DNA from: Bacteroidales bacterium
GTDB taxonomy: Bacteria; Bacteroidota; Bacteroidia; Bacteroidales; JAADJA01
Assembly: GCA_020438105.1 (NCBI GenBank)
Contig: JAGQVE010000030.1
Coordinates: forward strand, 1 to 45,209
Direction: 5' to 3'
Length of the DNA stretch: 45,209 nucleotides
Shown: piece after piece, positions 35,911-44,188 of the stretch
Numbering within the stretch: position 1 is the stretch's first letter
Layout of the letters: every line of letters starts with the position of its first letter
The notes under the pieces: model-generated
What the model was told of the DNA's origin: nothing
What the model saw: the letters and a program-made list of their open reading frames with translations, nothing else
Database searches by the model: none
Translations under genes and position numbers: made by a program

Positions 35911-36912
35911 ATGAATTTGCTAAAAATCTCTGGATCACCGCACGTACACACCGATAATTCGGTGAAGGGTATTATGTACGGTGTGATCTATGCAATGATT
36001 CCCGCATTGCTCGTTTCCATTTACTTTTTTGGACTGGATGCCATTCGGGTTACCGTTTTATCGGTGGTGATGTGTCTTTTGGTTGAATATCTCATCCAAA
36101 AATATGTCCTCAAAACCACTGTCACCATTAGCGATGGATCGGCCATCATTACTGGTATTCTTCTGGCATTTAATGTCCCATCAAATTTGCCCTGGCACAT
36201 CATCCTTATCGGAGCGATCGTAGCTATCGGTATTGGTAAAATGTCGTTTGGAGGTGTAGGTAAAAATATTTTCAATCCGGCATTAGTCGGCCGGGTGTTC
36301 CTGCTGATTTCCTTTCCGGTTCAGATGACATCATGGCCTATTCCGGTGCCACTCGGAGGGAAAGCATTAACAGATGCCATCACGGGTCCTACTCCTTTGG
36401 GTATAATGAAGGAAGGACTTTCAGCCGGGAAAACAGTAAGTGAAATCATGCCCCAGATTCCGGATTATGTGCAAAATATGCTGGTGGGTTTCCAGGGTGG
36501 AAGCCTTGGAGAAGTTTCTGCACTGGCGCTTTTACTGGGTGCAATTTATATGTTGATCAGAAAAATCATTACCTGGCACACACCTGTGGCCTTTATCGGC
36601 AGTGCTTTTATTTTCGCATCAATTCTTTACCTGGTGGATCCTGCCAGATTTGTTGATCCGTTTTTTCACATGCTTACCGGCGGAATGATGCTGGGTGTAT
36701 TTTTTATGGCAACAGATATGGTAACCTCACCGATGTCGGCAAAGGGGCAATTGATTTTTGGGGCTGGAGCCGGGATATTGACAATTCTGATCCGGGTTTT
36801 TGGTGCCTATCCTGAGGGTGTTTCATTTGCGATCCTGATCATGAATGCTTTTGTGCCATTGCTTGATCGTGGCTTTAAACCCAAACGGTTTGGAGAGGTG
36901 GTAAAAGCATAA
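35911..36912 (+). CDS. rnfD: Rnf complex subunit D
   Basis: 333 aa with about nine to ten membrane helices (NqrB/RnfD family). It opens with the conserved S-G-S-P-H-V-H-T-D-N-S. The covalent FMN site is DAITGPTPL, with Thr161 as the expected attachment residue; the usual core is S/T-G-A-T, so Ala is replaced by Pro here. Other motifs, such as SDGSAIITGILLAFNVP and GKNIFNPALVGRVF, are intact. It is part of the ion-translocating core. 38 bp separate it from rnfC and 37 bp from rnfG. Confidence 0.95.
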   Translation: MNLLKISGSPHVHTDNSVKGIMYGVIYAMIPALLVSIYFFGLDAIRVTVLSVVMCLLVEYLIQKYVLKTTVTISDGSAIITGILLAFNVPSNLPWHIILIGAIVAIGIGKMSFGGVGKNIFNPALVGRVFLLISFPVQMTSWPIPVPLGGKALTDAITGPTPLGIMKEGLSAGKTVSEIMPQIPDYVQNMLVGFQGGSLGEVSALALLLGAIYMLIRKIITWHTPVAFIGSAFIFASILYLVDPARFVDPFFHMLTGGMMLGVFFMATDMVTSPMSAKGQLIFGAGAGILTILIRVFGAYPEGVSFAILIMNAFVPLLDRGFKPKRFGEVVKA

Positions 36913-36949
36913 AGAAATAAAAAAATTAAAGATTTAAGATAAATCAGAT

Positions 36950-37516
36950 ATGGCTAAAAAAGAATCTTCATTTATCAATATGGTTTTAACCCTCTTTGTG
37001 GTGACTGCTGTGGCTGCCCTGGCACTTGGCGCTGTTTACAATGCCACCAAAGAGCCTATTGCTATTGCCAAGCGATTGAAAATTGAAAAGGCCATCGGTG
37101 AAGTGTTGCCTGAATTTGACAAAATTGAAGAGTTTAAAACCCTGCCTGAAGGGGGCAAAGACTCGCTCACCTTTTACAATGCATTTAAAAATGGAGAACC
37201 TGTTGGAACCGCCGTCAGAACATATACCGACAATGGATTTAGCGGACGGTTCTGGATTATGGTTGGATTTACCGACGGAGATGTAATATCTGGCACATCG
37301 GTGTTGGAACATAAAGAAACTCCAGGACTTGGTGATAAGATGAAAACTATCTGGGCAGATCAATTTAAGGGTAAAAATCTTACAACTTATAAGTTAAAGG
37401 TTAAAAAAGACGGCGGCGATGTAGATGCCATTACAGCAGCTACCATCAGCTCCCGTGCTTTTTGCGATGCCACACAAAGAGCTTATAATGAACTAAAGAA
37501 AGAGGAGGGCCAATAA
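36950..37516 (+). CDS. rnfG: Rnf complex subunit G (FMN-binding)
   Basis: 188 aa: one N-terminal membrane helix (about 10-30), then an FMN-binding domain outside the cytoplasm. The conserved stretch [12 protein letters not shown] (120-131) and the flavinylation motif [10 protein letters not shown] (159-168, Thr165) are present. FMN would be attached by ApbE, which is not in this window. Ends TAA, one base before the rnfE ATG, so the two are probably coupled. Confidence 0.95.
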   Translation: MAKKESSFINMVLTLFVVTAVAALALGAVYNATKEPIAIAKRLKIEKAIGEVLPEFDKIEEFKTLPEGGKDSLTFYNAFKNGEPVGTAVRTYTDNGFSGRFWIMVGFTDGDVISGTSVLEHKETPGLGDKMKTIWADQFKGKNLTTYKLKVKKDGGDVDAITAATISSRAFCDATQRAYNELKKEEGQ

Positions 37517-37517
37517 G

Positions 37518-38099
37518 ATGAACCAACTACAAAATTTTACCAAAGGATTTATCAAGGATAATCCCGTATTTGTATTGTTACTGGGGATGTGCCCTACGCT
37601 GGCGGTTACCAGCACTGCCATTAATGGTTTGGGGATGGGCCTGGCAACTACCTTCGTATTGGTGATGTCGAACATTGTGGTGTCACTCATAAAAAACCTC
37701 ATACCGGATAAGGTTAGGATTCCCTCATTTATTGTGATCATTGCTTCTTTTGTTACTATTGTGGAGCTTACCATGCAGGCTTATGTTCCGGATCTTTTTG
37801 ATTCACTGGGTATTTTTATACCGCTGATCGTAGTAAACTGCATCGTTTTGGGTCGTGCTGAAGCATTTGCTTCTAAAAATAATGTGGTATCATCCATGAT
37901 TGACGGATTGGGAATGGGGCTGGGATTTGCCTTTGCACTTACCCTTCTTGGAACCGTTAGGGAACTTTTTGGAAGCGGATCAATTTTCGGAATGAAATTT
38001 ATTCCGGGTGATGCAATTTTGGTATTTGTATTGTCGCCCGGTGCTTTCATTACGCTTGGTTATTTAATAGCATTGCTTAACCGCCTTAAAAAAGCTTAA
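37518..38099 (+). CDS. rnfE: Rnf complex subunit E
   Basis: 193 aa, six membrane helices, NqrD/RnfE family. The conserved [10 protein letters not shown] motif (about 23-32) and [14 protein letters not shown] (about 107-120) carry the cysteines that, with those of RnfA, bind an intramembrane Fe-S cluster. Between rnfG (1 bp) and rnfA (24 bp). Confidence 0.95.
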   Translation: MNQLQNFTKGFIKDNPVFVLLLGMCPTLAVTSTAINGLGMGLATTFVLVMSNIVVSLIKNLIPDKVRIPSFIVIIASFVTIVELTMQAYVPDLFDSLGIFIPLIVVNCIVLGRAEAFASKNNVVSSMIDGLGMGLGFAFALTLLGTVRELFGSGSIFGMKFIPGDAILVFVLSPGAFITLGYLIALLNRLKKA

Positions 38100-38123
38100 T
38101 TGTTGAATATCAATTTTTGAAAA

Positions 38124-38696
38124 ATGGAATATATCATCATCATTATCGGAGCCATTTTTGTTAACAACATCGTTCTCAACCAGTTTTTAGGTATTTGCCC
38201 TTTTTTGGGAGTTTCCAAAAAAATAAATACTGCCGTTGGAATGGGTGGCGCAGTGCTTTTTGTGATGACACTGGCAACCATCGTTACCTGGTTAATCCAA
38301 AATTATGTACTCACACCACTAGGATTACAATTTTTGCAAACCATCTTTTTTATCCTTGTAATTGCATCCCTTGTGCAAATGGTGGAAATTATCCTTAAAA
38401 AAGTATCTCCATCTCTTTTCCAGGCCTTGGGAATATTCCTTCCGTTGATTACTACCAACTGCGCAGTGCTTGGAGTTGCCATTTTAACTATTCAAAAAGA
38501 GTTTAGCCTGATGGAAGGAGTTGTTTATGCCATTTCAAATGCGCTCGGGTTTGCATTGGCGCTCGTATTATTCTCAGGTTTACGTGAGCACCTTGATTTG
38601 ATGGAAGTGCCAAAAGGAATGCGTGGTGTGCCTATTGCGCTGGTTACAGCCGGAATTTTGGCCCTTGCATTTATGGGTTTTTCAAATCTTGTATAA
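38124..38696 (+). CDS. rnfA: Rnf complex subunit A
   Basis: 190 aa, six membrane helices, homologous to RnfE with inverted topology. It begins with IIGAIFVNNIVLNQFLGICPFLGVSKK, including the conserved Cys, and carries TTNCAVLG (about 110-117). It forms the ion path with RnfE. Last gene of the operon; a strong terminator follows 26 bp downstream. Confidence 0.95.
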   Translation: MEYIIIIIGAIFVNNIVLNQFLGICPFLGVSKKINTAVGMGGAVLFVMTLATIVTWLIQNYVLTPLGLQFLQTIFFILVIASLVQMVEIILKKVSPSLFQALGIFLPLITTNCAVLGVAILTIQKEFSLMEGVVYAISNALGFALALVLFSGLREHLDLMEVPKGMRGVPIALVTAGILALAFMGFSNLV

Positions 38697-38722
38697 AATA
38701 TAAAAAGCAACACATCATTTGG

Positions 38723-38752
38723 AAGCCGGAGCTTGAAGTTACCGGCTTTTTT
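38723..38752 (+). terminator. Rho-independent terminator of the rnf operon
   Basis: AAGCCGG / CCGGCTT (38723-38729 with 38742-38748) around a 12-nt loop, followed by a T tract. It also lies just past the end of the convergent gene at 38759. Confidence 0.8.
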
Positions 38753-38758
38753 GTTGGG

Positions 38759-39133
38759 TTAAACCGATGGCGGAGGTAGCGATTTTCGTTTATTCACTTT
38801 CATTAAAATGATAAAACCGGTAATTACATAATACAAGGTAATGATCATCCACACCATGCCGATTTCTGAACTATCAGAAAGGAGAAAATTGATTCCCACA
38901 ACCAGGGCAACAATTGCAAAAATAAAATTAAGGACTACGAAAAAATAGTTGGTGGTTTTAACGGTAATAAGCAAATACAGCACATTGGTAAATCCTGCGG
39001 CGAGCAATAAAATACCAATCACATTATTTTTATTAGCTAGGTAAATCACCCCGGTAATACCGAATAAAAGGGTATTTATAACTATCGAGATTTTTGCAAA
39101 AAGGGTAAGACCCTGTTTTTTTTGTTCTTCCAT
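38759..39133 (-). CDS. Small four-helix membrane protein, unknown function
   Basis: 124 aa from the ATG at 39133. The frame extends to a TTG at 39160, but that lies inside the probable -7 box, so the internal ATG is preferred. After a polar N-terminus (MEEQKKQG), four hydrophobic segments follow (about 10-28, 36-54, 62-80 and 91-108), ending with a basic, proline-rich tail (KRKSLPPPSV). I recognise no family. Probably an inner-membrane protein. Convergent with the rnf operon, divergent from the Trx/Grx gene. Confidence 0.7.
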   Translation of the reverse strand: MEEQKKQGLTLFAKISIVINTLLFGITGVIYLANKNNVIGILLLAAGFTNVLYLLITVKTTNYFFVVLNFIFAIVALVVGINFLLSDSSEIGMVWMIITLYYVITGFIILMKVNKRKSLPPPSV

Positions 39134-39157
39134 GGGAATTTCTGTTTCAGTCGCTGG

Positions 39158-39165
39158 CAAAAGTA
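39158..39165 (-). promoter_or_regulatory. Putative -7 box for the 38759 membrane protein gene
   Basis: The minus strand reads TACTTTTG, an exact match 24 bp upstream of the ATG at 39133. It is the reason for choosing that start. Confidence 0.5.
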
Positions 39166-39184
39166 GTTAATATTATAACAACTT

Positions 39185-39192
39185 TATCTTTG
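39185..39192 (+). promoter_or_regulatory. Possible -7 box for the Trx/Grx-groES unit
   Basis: TATCTTTG, an exact TAnnTTTG match, 133 bp before the ATG at 39326, with no clear -33 element. Confidence 0.35.
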
Positions 39193-39325
39193 GCAAACAT
39201 GAACAGATTGTAAATAATTTAGTTCTAATGTCAGTTTGACACCTTCGGAACTGTTACAAATAACAGCGTTCAATATGATTTGCCCCGTGGCATATTAGTT
39301 GATATGTGGCAGCAAAATTTCCAAT

Positions 39326-39913
39326 ATGAAAGCAAGAGAGATACATTCATTTGAAGAGCTTCGAACACAAATTTCGGATAAGCCAAAAGCTTATTTATTA
39401 CTTGTAAAGAGAGGAAGTGAGCAAAGCGATTGTTCAATACAAAATTTAGAAAAAGTTGATGCTGCCGATGGCGAAATTGAAATGATGATTGCTGATGTGG
39501 CAACAGTAAGAGATATTCATACCGTTTACAGTGTAACTTCGGTTCCGACCATGCTTGAGTTTGAAAATGGCAGGTTTGTGAATGTGCTTAAAGGATGTCA
39601 TGAACCCAATTTTTATAAATCATTTTTCAAAAACGCGGTTTATTCAGCCAAAGCTGCTAATGGTGAAGAAACGCCTCAAAAACGAGTAACTGTTTATTCA
39701 ACCCCAACTTGCAGTTGGTGCACCACTTTAAAAACCCATTTGAAAAAGCACAATGTCAGATTTACAGATGTTGATGTCTCGCGCGATCAAAATGCCGCCA
39801 TGGAAATGCAGCGTAAAAGCGGACAGATGGGCGTTCCGCAAACCGACATTAATGGTGAGATCATTGTTGGATTTGATAAAACACGGATCAATACCTTATT
39901 AGGGATAAATTAA
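39326..39913 (+). CDS. Thioredoxin-fold/glutaredoxin fusion protein
   Basis: 195 aa from the ATG at 39326 (a TTG extension to 39299 is less likely). Residues 1-105 look like a thioredoxin fold that keeps the cis-proline (SVPTMLEF, P74) but lacks the CxxC site; only C36 lies near the usual position. Residues 119-195 are a glutaredoxin domain with active-site C129-S-W-C132 in TPTCSWCTTLK, G-V-P-Q-T-D-I for glutathione binding and GFDKTRI. It probably reduces disulfides or glutathionylated proteins in the cytoplasm, with the first domain as a binding module. groES follows after 40 bp on the same strand, and the two may share a transcript. Confidence 0.82.
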   Translation: MKAREIHSFEELRTQISDKPKAYLLLVKRGSEQSDCSIQNLEKVDAADGEIEMMIADVATVRDIHTVYSVTSVPTMLEFENGRFVNVLKGCHEPNFYKSFFKNAVYSAKAANGEETPQKRVTVYSTPTCSWCTTLKTHLKKHNVRFTDVDVSRDQNAAMEMQRKSGQMGVPQTDINGEIIVGFDKTRINTLLGIN

Positions 39914-39953
39914 TCAGATAATAATCAAATATAAAACAATAAATATTTCAAAA

Positions 39954-40241
39954 ATGAAAGAATTACAACCACTCAATGAAAACGTACTTCTTGAAGTTAC
40001 GGAGGACCTTACTGAAAAAAAGACAGCAGGTGGTATCATTATTCCTGATACGGCCAAGGAAAAACCACAAATGGCAAAAGTAGTTGCCATTGGAAATATT
40101 GAAAACCCGGGTGTTTCGGTCGGCGATATCGTTGTTTACAAAAAATACAGTGGTACCGAATTGAAATTCGATGGTCGCGAATTCCTTTTTGTACCCTATG
40201 CCGATTTGCTGGCAAAGATTGTAGAAACAGAATCTATTTAG
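39954..40241 (+). CDS. groES: GroES-like co-chaperonin (no adjacent groEL)
   Basis: 95 aa, normal length for GroES (Cpn10). The mobile loop KKTAGGIIIPDTAKEKPQ (21-38) contains the GroEL-contacting hydrophobic triad, and VGDIVVYKKYSGTEL is the expected roof/barrel strand. The first strand reads PLNENVLLE instead of the usual PL-x-DRVLV. It would form a heptameric lid for GroEL. No groEL follows: a terminator begins 19 bp after the stop and the next gene is convergent. It may therefore be a second GroES paralogue, with the main groESL pair elsewhere. Confidence 0.88.
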   Translation: MKELQPLNENVLLEVTEDLTEKKTAGGIIIPDTAKEKPQMAKVVAIGNIENPGVSVGDIVVYKKYSGTELKFDGREFLFVPYADLLAKIVETESI

Positions 40242-40260
40242 GATTGCTGATGCCACTGAG

Positions 40261-40290
40261 AGCCGGAGGAATAATTCTTCCGGCTTTTTT
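40261..40290. terminator. Terminator after groES (possibly bidirectional)
   Basis: AGCCGGA / TCCGGCT (40261-40267 with 40279-40285), the stem extended by GGAA/TTCT pairing, with a run of six T on the plus strand. It sits between the convergent groES and TPR genes and reaches the TPR stop codon. Confidence 0.8.
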
Positions 40291-41890
40291 AATCTTCATC
40301 AAATTCATTTTTCGGTTTATCACCTTCCAGCTTTTTAACTTTTTCTCTCAGCTCTTTTATTCTGAATTCGCGCTGGACAAACAAATCATGGAATTTTTCA
40401 AGCTCTTCCACTTTTTCACGCAAATCTTCGGTTCTCTTTTCAACCAGTTGCTCCAGCTTGTCCTGATGTTGCTGCAATTTTGCTTCACTGCTTTGTAAAG
40501 CTTCAGTCTGTCGTTGAAGTTTGGTGTTAGTTTTTTGCAGTTCTTCAACGGTTTCAGAAAGTACCTGCTTCTGCTTGTTGATCATTTCATTTTTTTCTGA
40601 TAATTCTTTATTCACCCTTCTGATGAGTAATCCCCGGTTTATCAGGAATAGCAGGTAAAGTAACGAAAGCACAGCGAAAATAATGATGAAATTGCGAATG
40701 GTTTTTTGTCTATTTAATTCCATCACCTTTATCTGGTTTTCATGCTTCAATTCTTCATTTTCACGCTCTTTTCTAAGGAGGTCGGAATTTGATTGAATGC
40801 TGTGAATTTTTGCAGCAATGTCTTCGTTTAAAATACTGTCGTTATATTGTTTGAATAGTACGTGATACTTAAGGCTGTTTTTAGTATCCTTTAATCCGTC
40901 ACTTGCATAATAAAGTGCTTCGTATGCGTTTTTCTGCATCGAAATCGAATTTAATTCCGTGGCAATTTCCAAACTTTCTTTGGCAGTTATTTCAGCTTCA
41001 TCGTACGCTTTTTTGTCTACCAGCAGAATTGCTTTTCGGTATAAAGCATCAGCCAACCCGTATTTATCACCTAATTCGCGTTCGAGCCTGATCGCTTCAT
41101 TAAGGGAGCTTGTTGCCTTGTCATATTCCCTGAGATTTGTATAGGTGATTCCGAGGTTGGTGTAAAAAGTTGGCACACCTATTTGTTCAAATTTTTTGGC
41201 TATACTCAAACCCTCCAGATAATATTTCCTGGCACTTTCAAAATCACCTTTTTTATTTGCTACTGTTCCCAGATTACTGTACGAACCTATCAGTCCTTTA
41301 TTATTATTTAACTTAAGTTGAATATTGAGTGCCTTTGTAAAATAATCCCGAGCCATATCCTCATTATTAAGGCTGAGGTAAACGTTTCCAATGTTGTTGA
41401 GGCTGTACGACATTTGCAGGGAATCGTTGAGCTCTTCATCAATTTCGAGTGATTTTAAAAAGTAAGTGAGCGTTTTTTCATACAATCCTTCCTGGCTGTA
41501 TATAATGCCCATGTTGTTATAACAGGTCGAAATTTCTTTTCTATCCTGAAGCAAATTATAAAGATCAAGTGATTTGGAATAATAGTCAAGCGATTGAGGA
41601 TACTCACCAACATAATAGCAAACTACACCCAGCCGTTGATATGATTTCGCAACGAGACTTTTGGATTGGATGCTTTCAGCCAAACTCAACGCCGCGTGAT
41701 AGTATTTTCGGGACGAATCCGGTTTTGTAATAATGAATTTGTTTCCTAGTGCAATCAAGGTTTTTACCCTTGCCGAGTCGGCAATTTCTGAATTGAGAAC
41801 CGATTTCAGGCTATCGATCTTCGCCTGATTTTGGGTATGTCCGGCAAATGAAAAAAACAAAAATATTAGGTATACAAGTCTTAAGTTCAT
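40289..41890 (-). CDS. TPR protein with one membrane helix and C-terminal coiled coil
   Basis: 533 aa. Signal peptide (ends AGHTQ, about 19), then about eight TPRs (roughly 55-340; for example GNVYLSLNNEDMARDYFTKAL), a membrane segment (about 400-418, FIIIFAVLSLLYLLFLI), and a long Glu/Lys/Gln-rich coiled coil to the C-terminus (425-533). The layout matches the TPR sensor kinase at 1713 up to the membrane helix, but there is no HisKA, HATPase or DNA-binding domain. The last 40 residues (EELEKFHDLFVQREFRIKEL) resemble the linker that precedes kinase domains in relatives. It could be a kinase-less sensor, an adaptor or a truncated kinase; the clean stop beside a terminator favours an intact gene. 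Confidence 0.8.
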   Translation of the reverse strand: MNLRLVYLIFLFFSFAGHTQNQAKIDSLKSVLNSEIADSARVKTLIALGNKFIITKPDSSRKYYHAALSLAESIQSKSLVAKSYQRLGVVCYYVGEYPQSLDYYSKSLDLYNLLQDRKEISTCYNNMGIIYSQEGLYEKTLTYFLKSLEIDEELNDSLQMSYSLNNIGNVYLSLNNEDMARDYFTKALNIQLKLNNNKGLIGSYSNLGTVANKKGDFESARKYYLEGLSIAKKFEQIGVPTFYTNLGITYTNLREYDKATSSLNEAIRLERELGDKYGLADALYRKAILLVDKKAYDEAEITAKESLEIATELNSISMQKNAYEALYYASDGLKDTKNSLKYHVLFKQYNDSILNEDIAAKIHSIQSNSDLLRKERENEELKHENQIKVMELNRQKTIRNFIIIFAVLSLLYLLFLINRGLLIRRVNKELSEKNEMINKQKQVLSETVEELQKTNTKLQRQTEALQSSEAKLQQHQDKLEQLVEKRTEDLREKVEELEKFHDLFVQREFRIKELREKVKKLEGDKPKNEFDED

Positions 41891-41950
41891 AAGAGCAACG
41901 GTTTATGAATATTTTTTGAAAGATTAAATTATAATCCAAAGGTTTTGACC

Positions 41951-41958
41951 CAAAATTA
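41951..41958 (-). promoter_or_regulatory. Putative -7 box for the 40289 TPR gene
   Basis: The minus strand reads TAATTTTG, an exact match, 61 bp upstream of the ATG at 41890. Confidence 0.45.
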
Positions 41959-41989
41959 CCGTGTTCATTTTACTGAAACTATAAATGTA

Positions 41990-42076
41990 ATGGTTAAAAC
42001 AAAATTAGCGATATTTTTAATTCTGGGAGGGATGATTTTTTGCTCCGAATTTTTAGTGAAATTCACAATTGATTGA
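41990..42076 (+). CDS. Possible 28-aa hydrophobic peptide upstream of atpB
   Basis: ATG at 41990, TGA at 42074-42076. The peptide MVKTKLAIFLILGGMIFCS then continues with a polar end. It has a basic start and one hydrophobic segment, like a small membrane peptide, and lies where Bacteroidetes often carry AtpI/AtpZ-type small genes. It does not resemble those, and there is no ribosome-binding site. Confidence 0.2.
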   Translation: MVKTKLAIFLILGGMIFCSEFLVKFTID

Positions 42077-42146
42077 TGGCCATGAAAAAACAGATCAAAA
42101 GCTTAAATTACAATGAGATTGCTGTAGATAATGTTTTGTAAATTTA

Positions 42147-42178
42147 TTTCAATATTTAAGTATTTATTTGTAAAATTG
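42147..42178 (+). promoter_or_regulatory. Possible promoter of the atp operon
   Basis: TTTC (42147-42150), 20 bp, TAAAATTG (42171-42178): one mismatch in each box to TTTG-N19-21-TAnnTTTG, 29 bp before the atpB ATG. Confidence 0.4.
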
Positions 42179-42207
42179 CAGCCAATTTTAACCCACGAAA
42201 GATTTAA

Positions 42208-43299
42208 ATGATCATTTCAACAAGAAGTTTTAGAGGTATGCCAAAATGGATAATTGCATTGGGCTTGCTTGTTTTTATTTTTGTAAGCGCACCAGCCGCT
42301 GAAGTAGAAGAAGAGCACGCAGCCACGCATCACGAAGAGGAGTTTAATCCCGGAACCATGATTGTTGACCACGTGGTGGATGCACATGAATGGCACATTT
42401 TAACCTGGGGCCATACACACGTTTCGGTTCCCCTGCCTGTAATCCTTTATCATGATGGTAATCTGGATGTTTTTCTTTCAAGCAAATTTCATCATGGCCA
42501 TGAAACTTACCATGGTTATAAGCTGGAGCTTGAAGGTGAAAATAAAGGGAAGATCGTAGTGGAAGCTACAGGCGAAAAGCCTCTTGATTTTTCAATTACC
42601 AAGAATGTGTTTGCCATGTTTATTAGCATGATACTGATCAGTATTATTTTTATAAGTATTGGCAAAAGATATTCAAAACGTAAAAACGAAGCACCAAAAG
42701 GACTACAGAGTTTATTGGAGCCATTGATCATTTTTATTCGCGACGATGTAGCAAAGGCCTCGATCGGGGAAAAGAAATACGAAAAATACCTGCCGTTTTT
42801 GTTAACGCTGTTTTTCTTTATCTTTTTTAATAATCTGTTGGGGCTAATTCCCATATTCCCCGGAGGGGCAAACTTAACAGGAAATATTGCTATAACCGGT
42901 GTGATGGCTGTTTTTACCTTTATAATTACCACCGTTAGTGGAAATAAGAATTATTGGGTTCATATTGTTAATACACCTGGTGTTCCCTGGTGGTTAAAGA
43001 TTCCGGTGCCATTGATGCCAATCGTTGAATTGATGGGCGTTTTTACAAAACCCTTTGTATTGATGGTTCGTTTGTTTGCAAATATCACTGCCGGTCACAT
43101 CATTGTTTTGGGATTCATGAGCCTGATCTTTATTTTCGGGAACATGCAACCTGCAATCGGATATGGTGTATCGGTGGTTTCGATTGCTTTTGCAGTGTTT
43201 ATGTCGCTGCTCGAACTGCTGGTAGCGTTTATCCAGGCTTATGTATTTACTTTGTTGTCGGCCCTTTATTTTGGAATGGCAACAGAAGAGCATCATTAA
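42208..43299 (+). CDS. atpB: F1Fo ATP synthase subunit a
   Basis: 363 aa, longer than the ~270 aa of E. coli because of a ~130-residue N-terminal extension: a signal-like helix (about 12-28), then a His/Glu-rich extracytoplasmic segment (HAATHHEEEFNPGTMI). Such extensions are normal in Bacteroidetes. The core has about five helices with the essential arginine in LMVRLFANITAGH (Arg285 region) and the C-terminal LLVAFIQAYVFTLLSALY. Subunit a forms the ion half-channels next to the c-ring. First gene of atpBEFHA, 48 bp before atpE. Confidence 0.95.
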   Translation: MIISTRSFRGMPKWIIALGLLVFIFVSAPAAEVEEEHAATHHEEEFNPGTMIVDHVVDAHEWHILTWGHTHVSVPLPVILYHDGNLDVFLSSKFHHGHETYHGYKLELEGENKGKIVVEATGEKPLDFSITKNVFAMFISMILISIIFISIGKRYSKRKNEAPKGLQSLLEPLIIFIRDDVAKASIGEKKYEKYLPFLLTLFFFIFFNNLLGLIPIFPGGANLTGNIAITGVMAVFTFIITTVSGNKNYWVHIVNTPGVPWWLKIPVPLMPIVELMGVFTKPFVLMVRLFANITAGHIIVLGFMSLIFIFGNMQPAIGYGVSVVSIAFAVFMSLLELLVAFIQAYVFTLLSALYFGMATEEHH

Positions 43300-43335
43300 T
43301 AGAGAAATTGAATTCGTTATATTTTTAAACAATAA

Positions 43336-43596
<261 letters not shown>

Positions 43597-43607
43597 CAGC
43601 AAGATTT

Positions 43608-43646
43608 ACGCGATCATCCGGGCGGTTGGCCAGGATGATCGCGTTT
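43608..43646 (+). terminator. Intercistronic hairpin between atpE and atpF
   Basis: A perfect 12-bp inverted repeat, ACGCGATCATCC / GGATGATCGCGT (43608-43619 with 43633-43644), 13-nt loop, 12 bp after the atpE stop, followed by TTT only. With so short a T tract it more likely attenuates transcription or protects the atpBE mRNA end than terminates fully. Confidence 0.65.
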
Positions 43647-43678
43647 AAAACGAATAATCAGATCTTAATAATATAATT

Positions 43679-44173
43679 ATGGAACTTGTACAACCCGGAC
43701 TGGGCCTTATATTCTGGATGACAATCTCATTTTCAATCCTGATCTTCATCCTTGCCAAATTTGCATGGAAACCGATCATGAAAGGTTTGAAGGAAAGAGA
43801 GGACTCTATTGACCAGGCATTGCATGCTGCAGATAAAGCCCGGGAGGAAATGAAACAACTCCAGTTTAGCAATGAGCAATTGCTTAAGGAAGCCAAAGAG
43901 GAGCGTGATAATATTTTACGTGATGCACGTCATGTAAAAGAAAATATCATTGAAGAAGCCCGCGTAAAAGCGAATGAAGAAGCTATCCGGATCATTGAAA
44001 ACGCCAAAGAAAGCATTCAATTTGAGAAGCTGGCTGCCATTCATGATATGAAAAATCAACTGGCCGATCTGTCCATTGAAATTGCAGAAAAAATTCTGAG
44101 ACAGGAGCTTTCTGATAAAAGTAAGCACAATCAGTTGATCGAGCGTTTGCTCAATGAAATTAAAGAAAACTAA
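43679..44173 (+). CDS. atpF: F1Fo ATP synthase subunit b
   Basis: 164 aa. One N-terminal membrane helix (about 7-27: GLIFWMTISFSILIFILAKFAWKPI) is followed by a long Glu/Lys/Ala-rich coiled coil, the peripheral stalk. The order atpE-atpF-atpH and the KPIMKGLKERE junction are typical. The start ATG follows the intercistronic hairpin by 32 bp. Confidence 0.94.
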   Translation: MELVQPGLGLIFWMTISFSILIFILAKFAWKPIMKGLKEREDSIDQALHAADKAREEMKQLQFSNEQLLKEAKEERDNILRDARHVKENIIEEARVKANEEAIRIIENAKESIQFEKLAAIHDMKNQLADLSIEIAEKILRQELSDKSKHNQLIERLLNEIKEN

Positions 44174-44188
44174 CAAAGCGGCTTACTG

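Larger units (their letters stand above)
41891..42207. other. 317-bp intergenic region upstream of atpB
   Basis: It contains promoter-like boxes for both flanking genes (41951-41958 minus, 42171-42178 plus) and a 28-codon frame (41990-42076). No atpI/atpZ gene is present. The rest is AT-rich with no visible structure. Confidence 0.55.

Noticed and set aside
39134..39160. N-terminal extension of the small membrane protein to a TTG at 39160
   Set aside because: It overlaps the -7 box TACTTTTG; the ATG at 39133 is better.
40289..40548. Frameshifted histidine kinase domain at the end of the TPR/coiled-coil gene
   Set aside because: No HisKA or HATPase motif appears in any frame downstream; the stop is followed at once by a terminator and the convergent groES.
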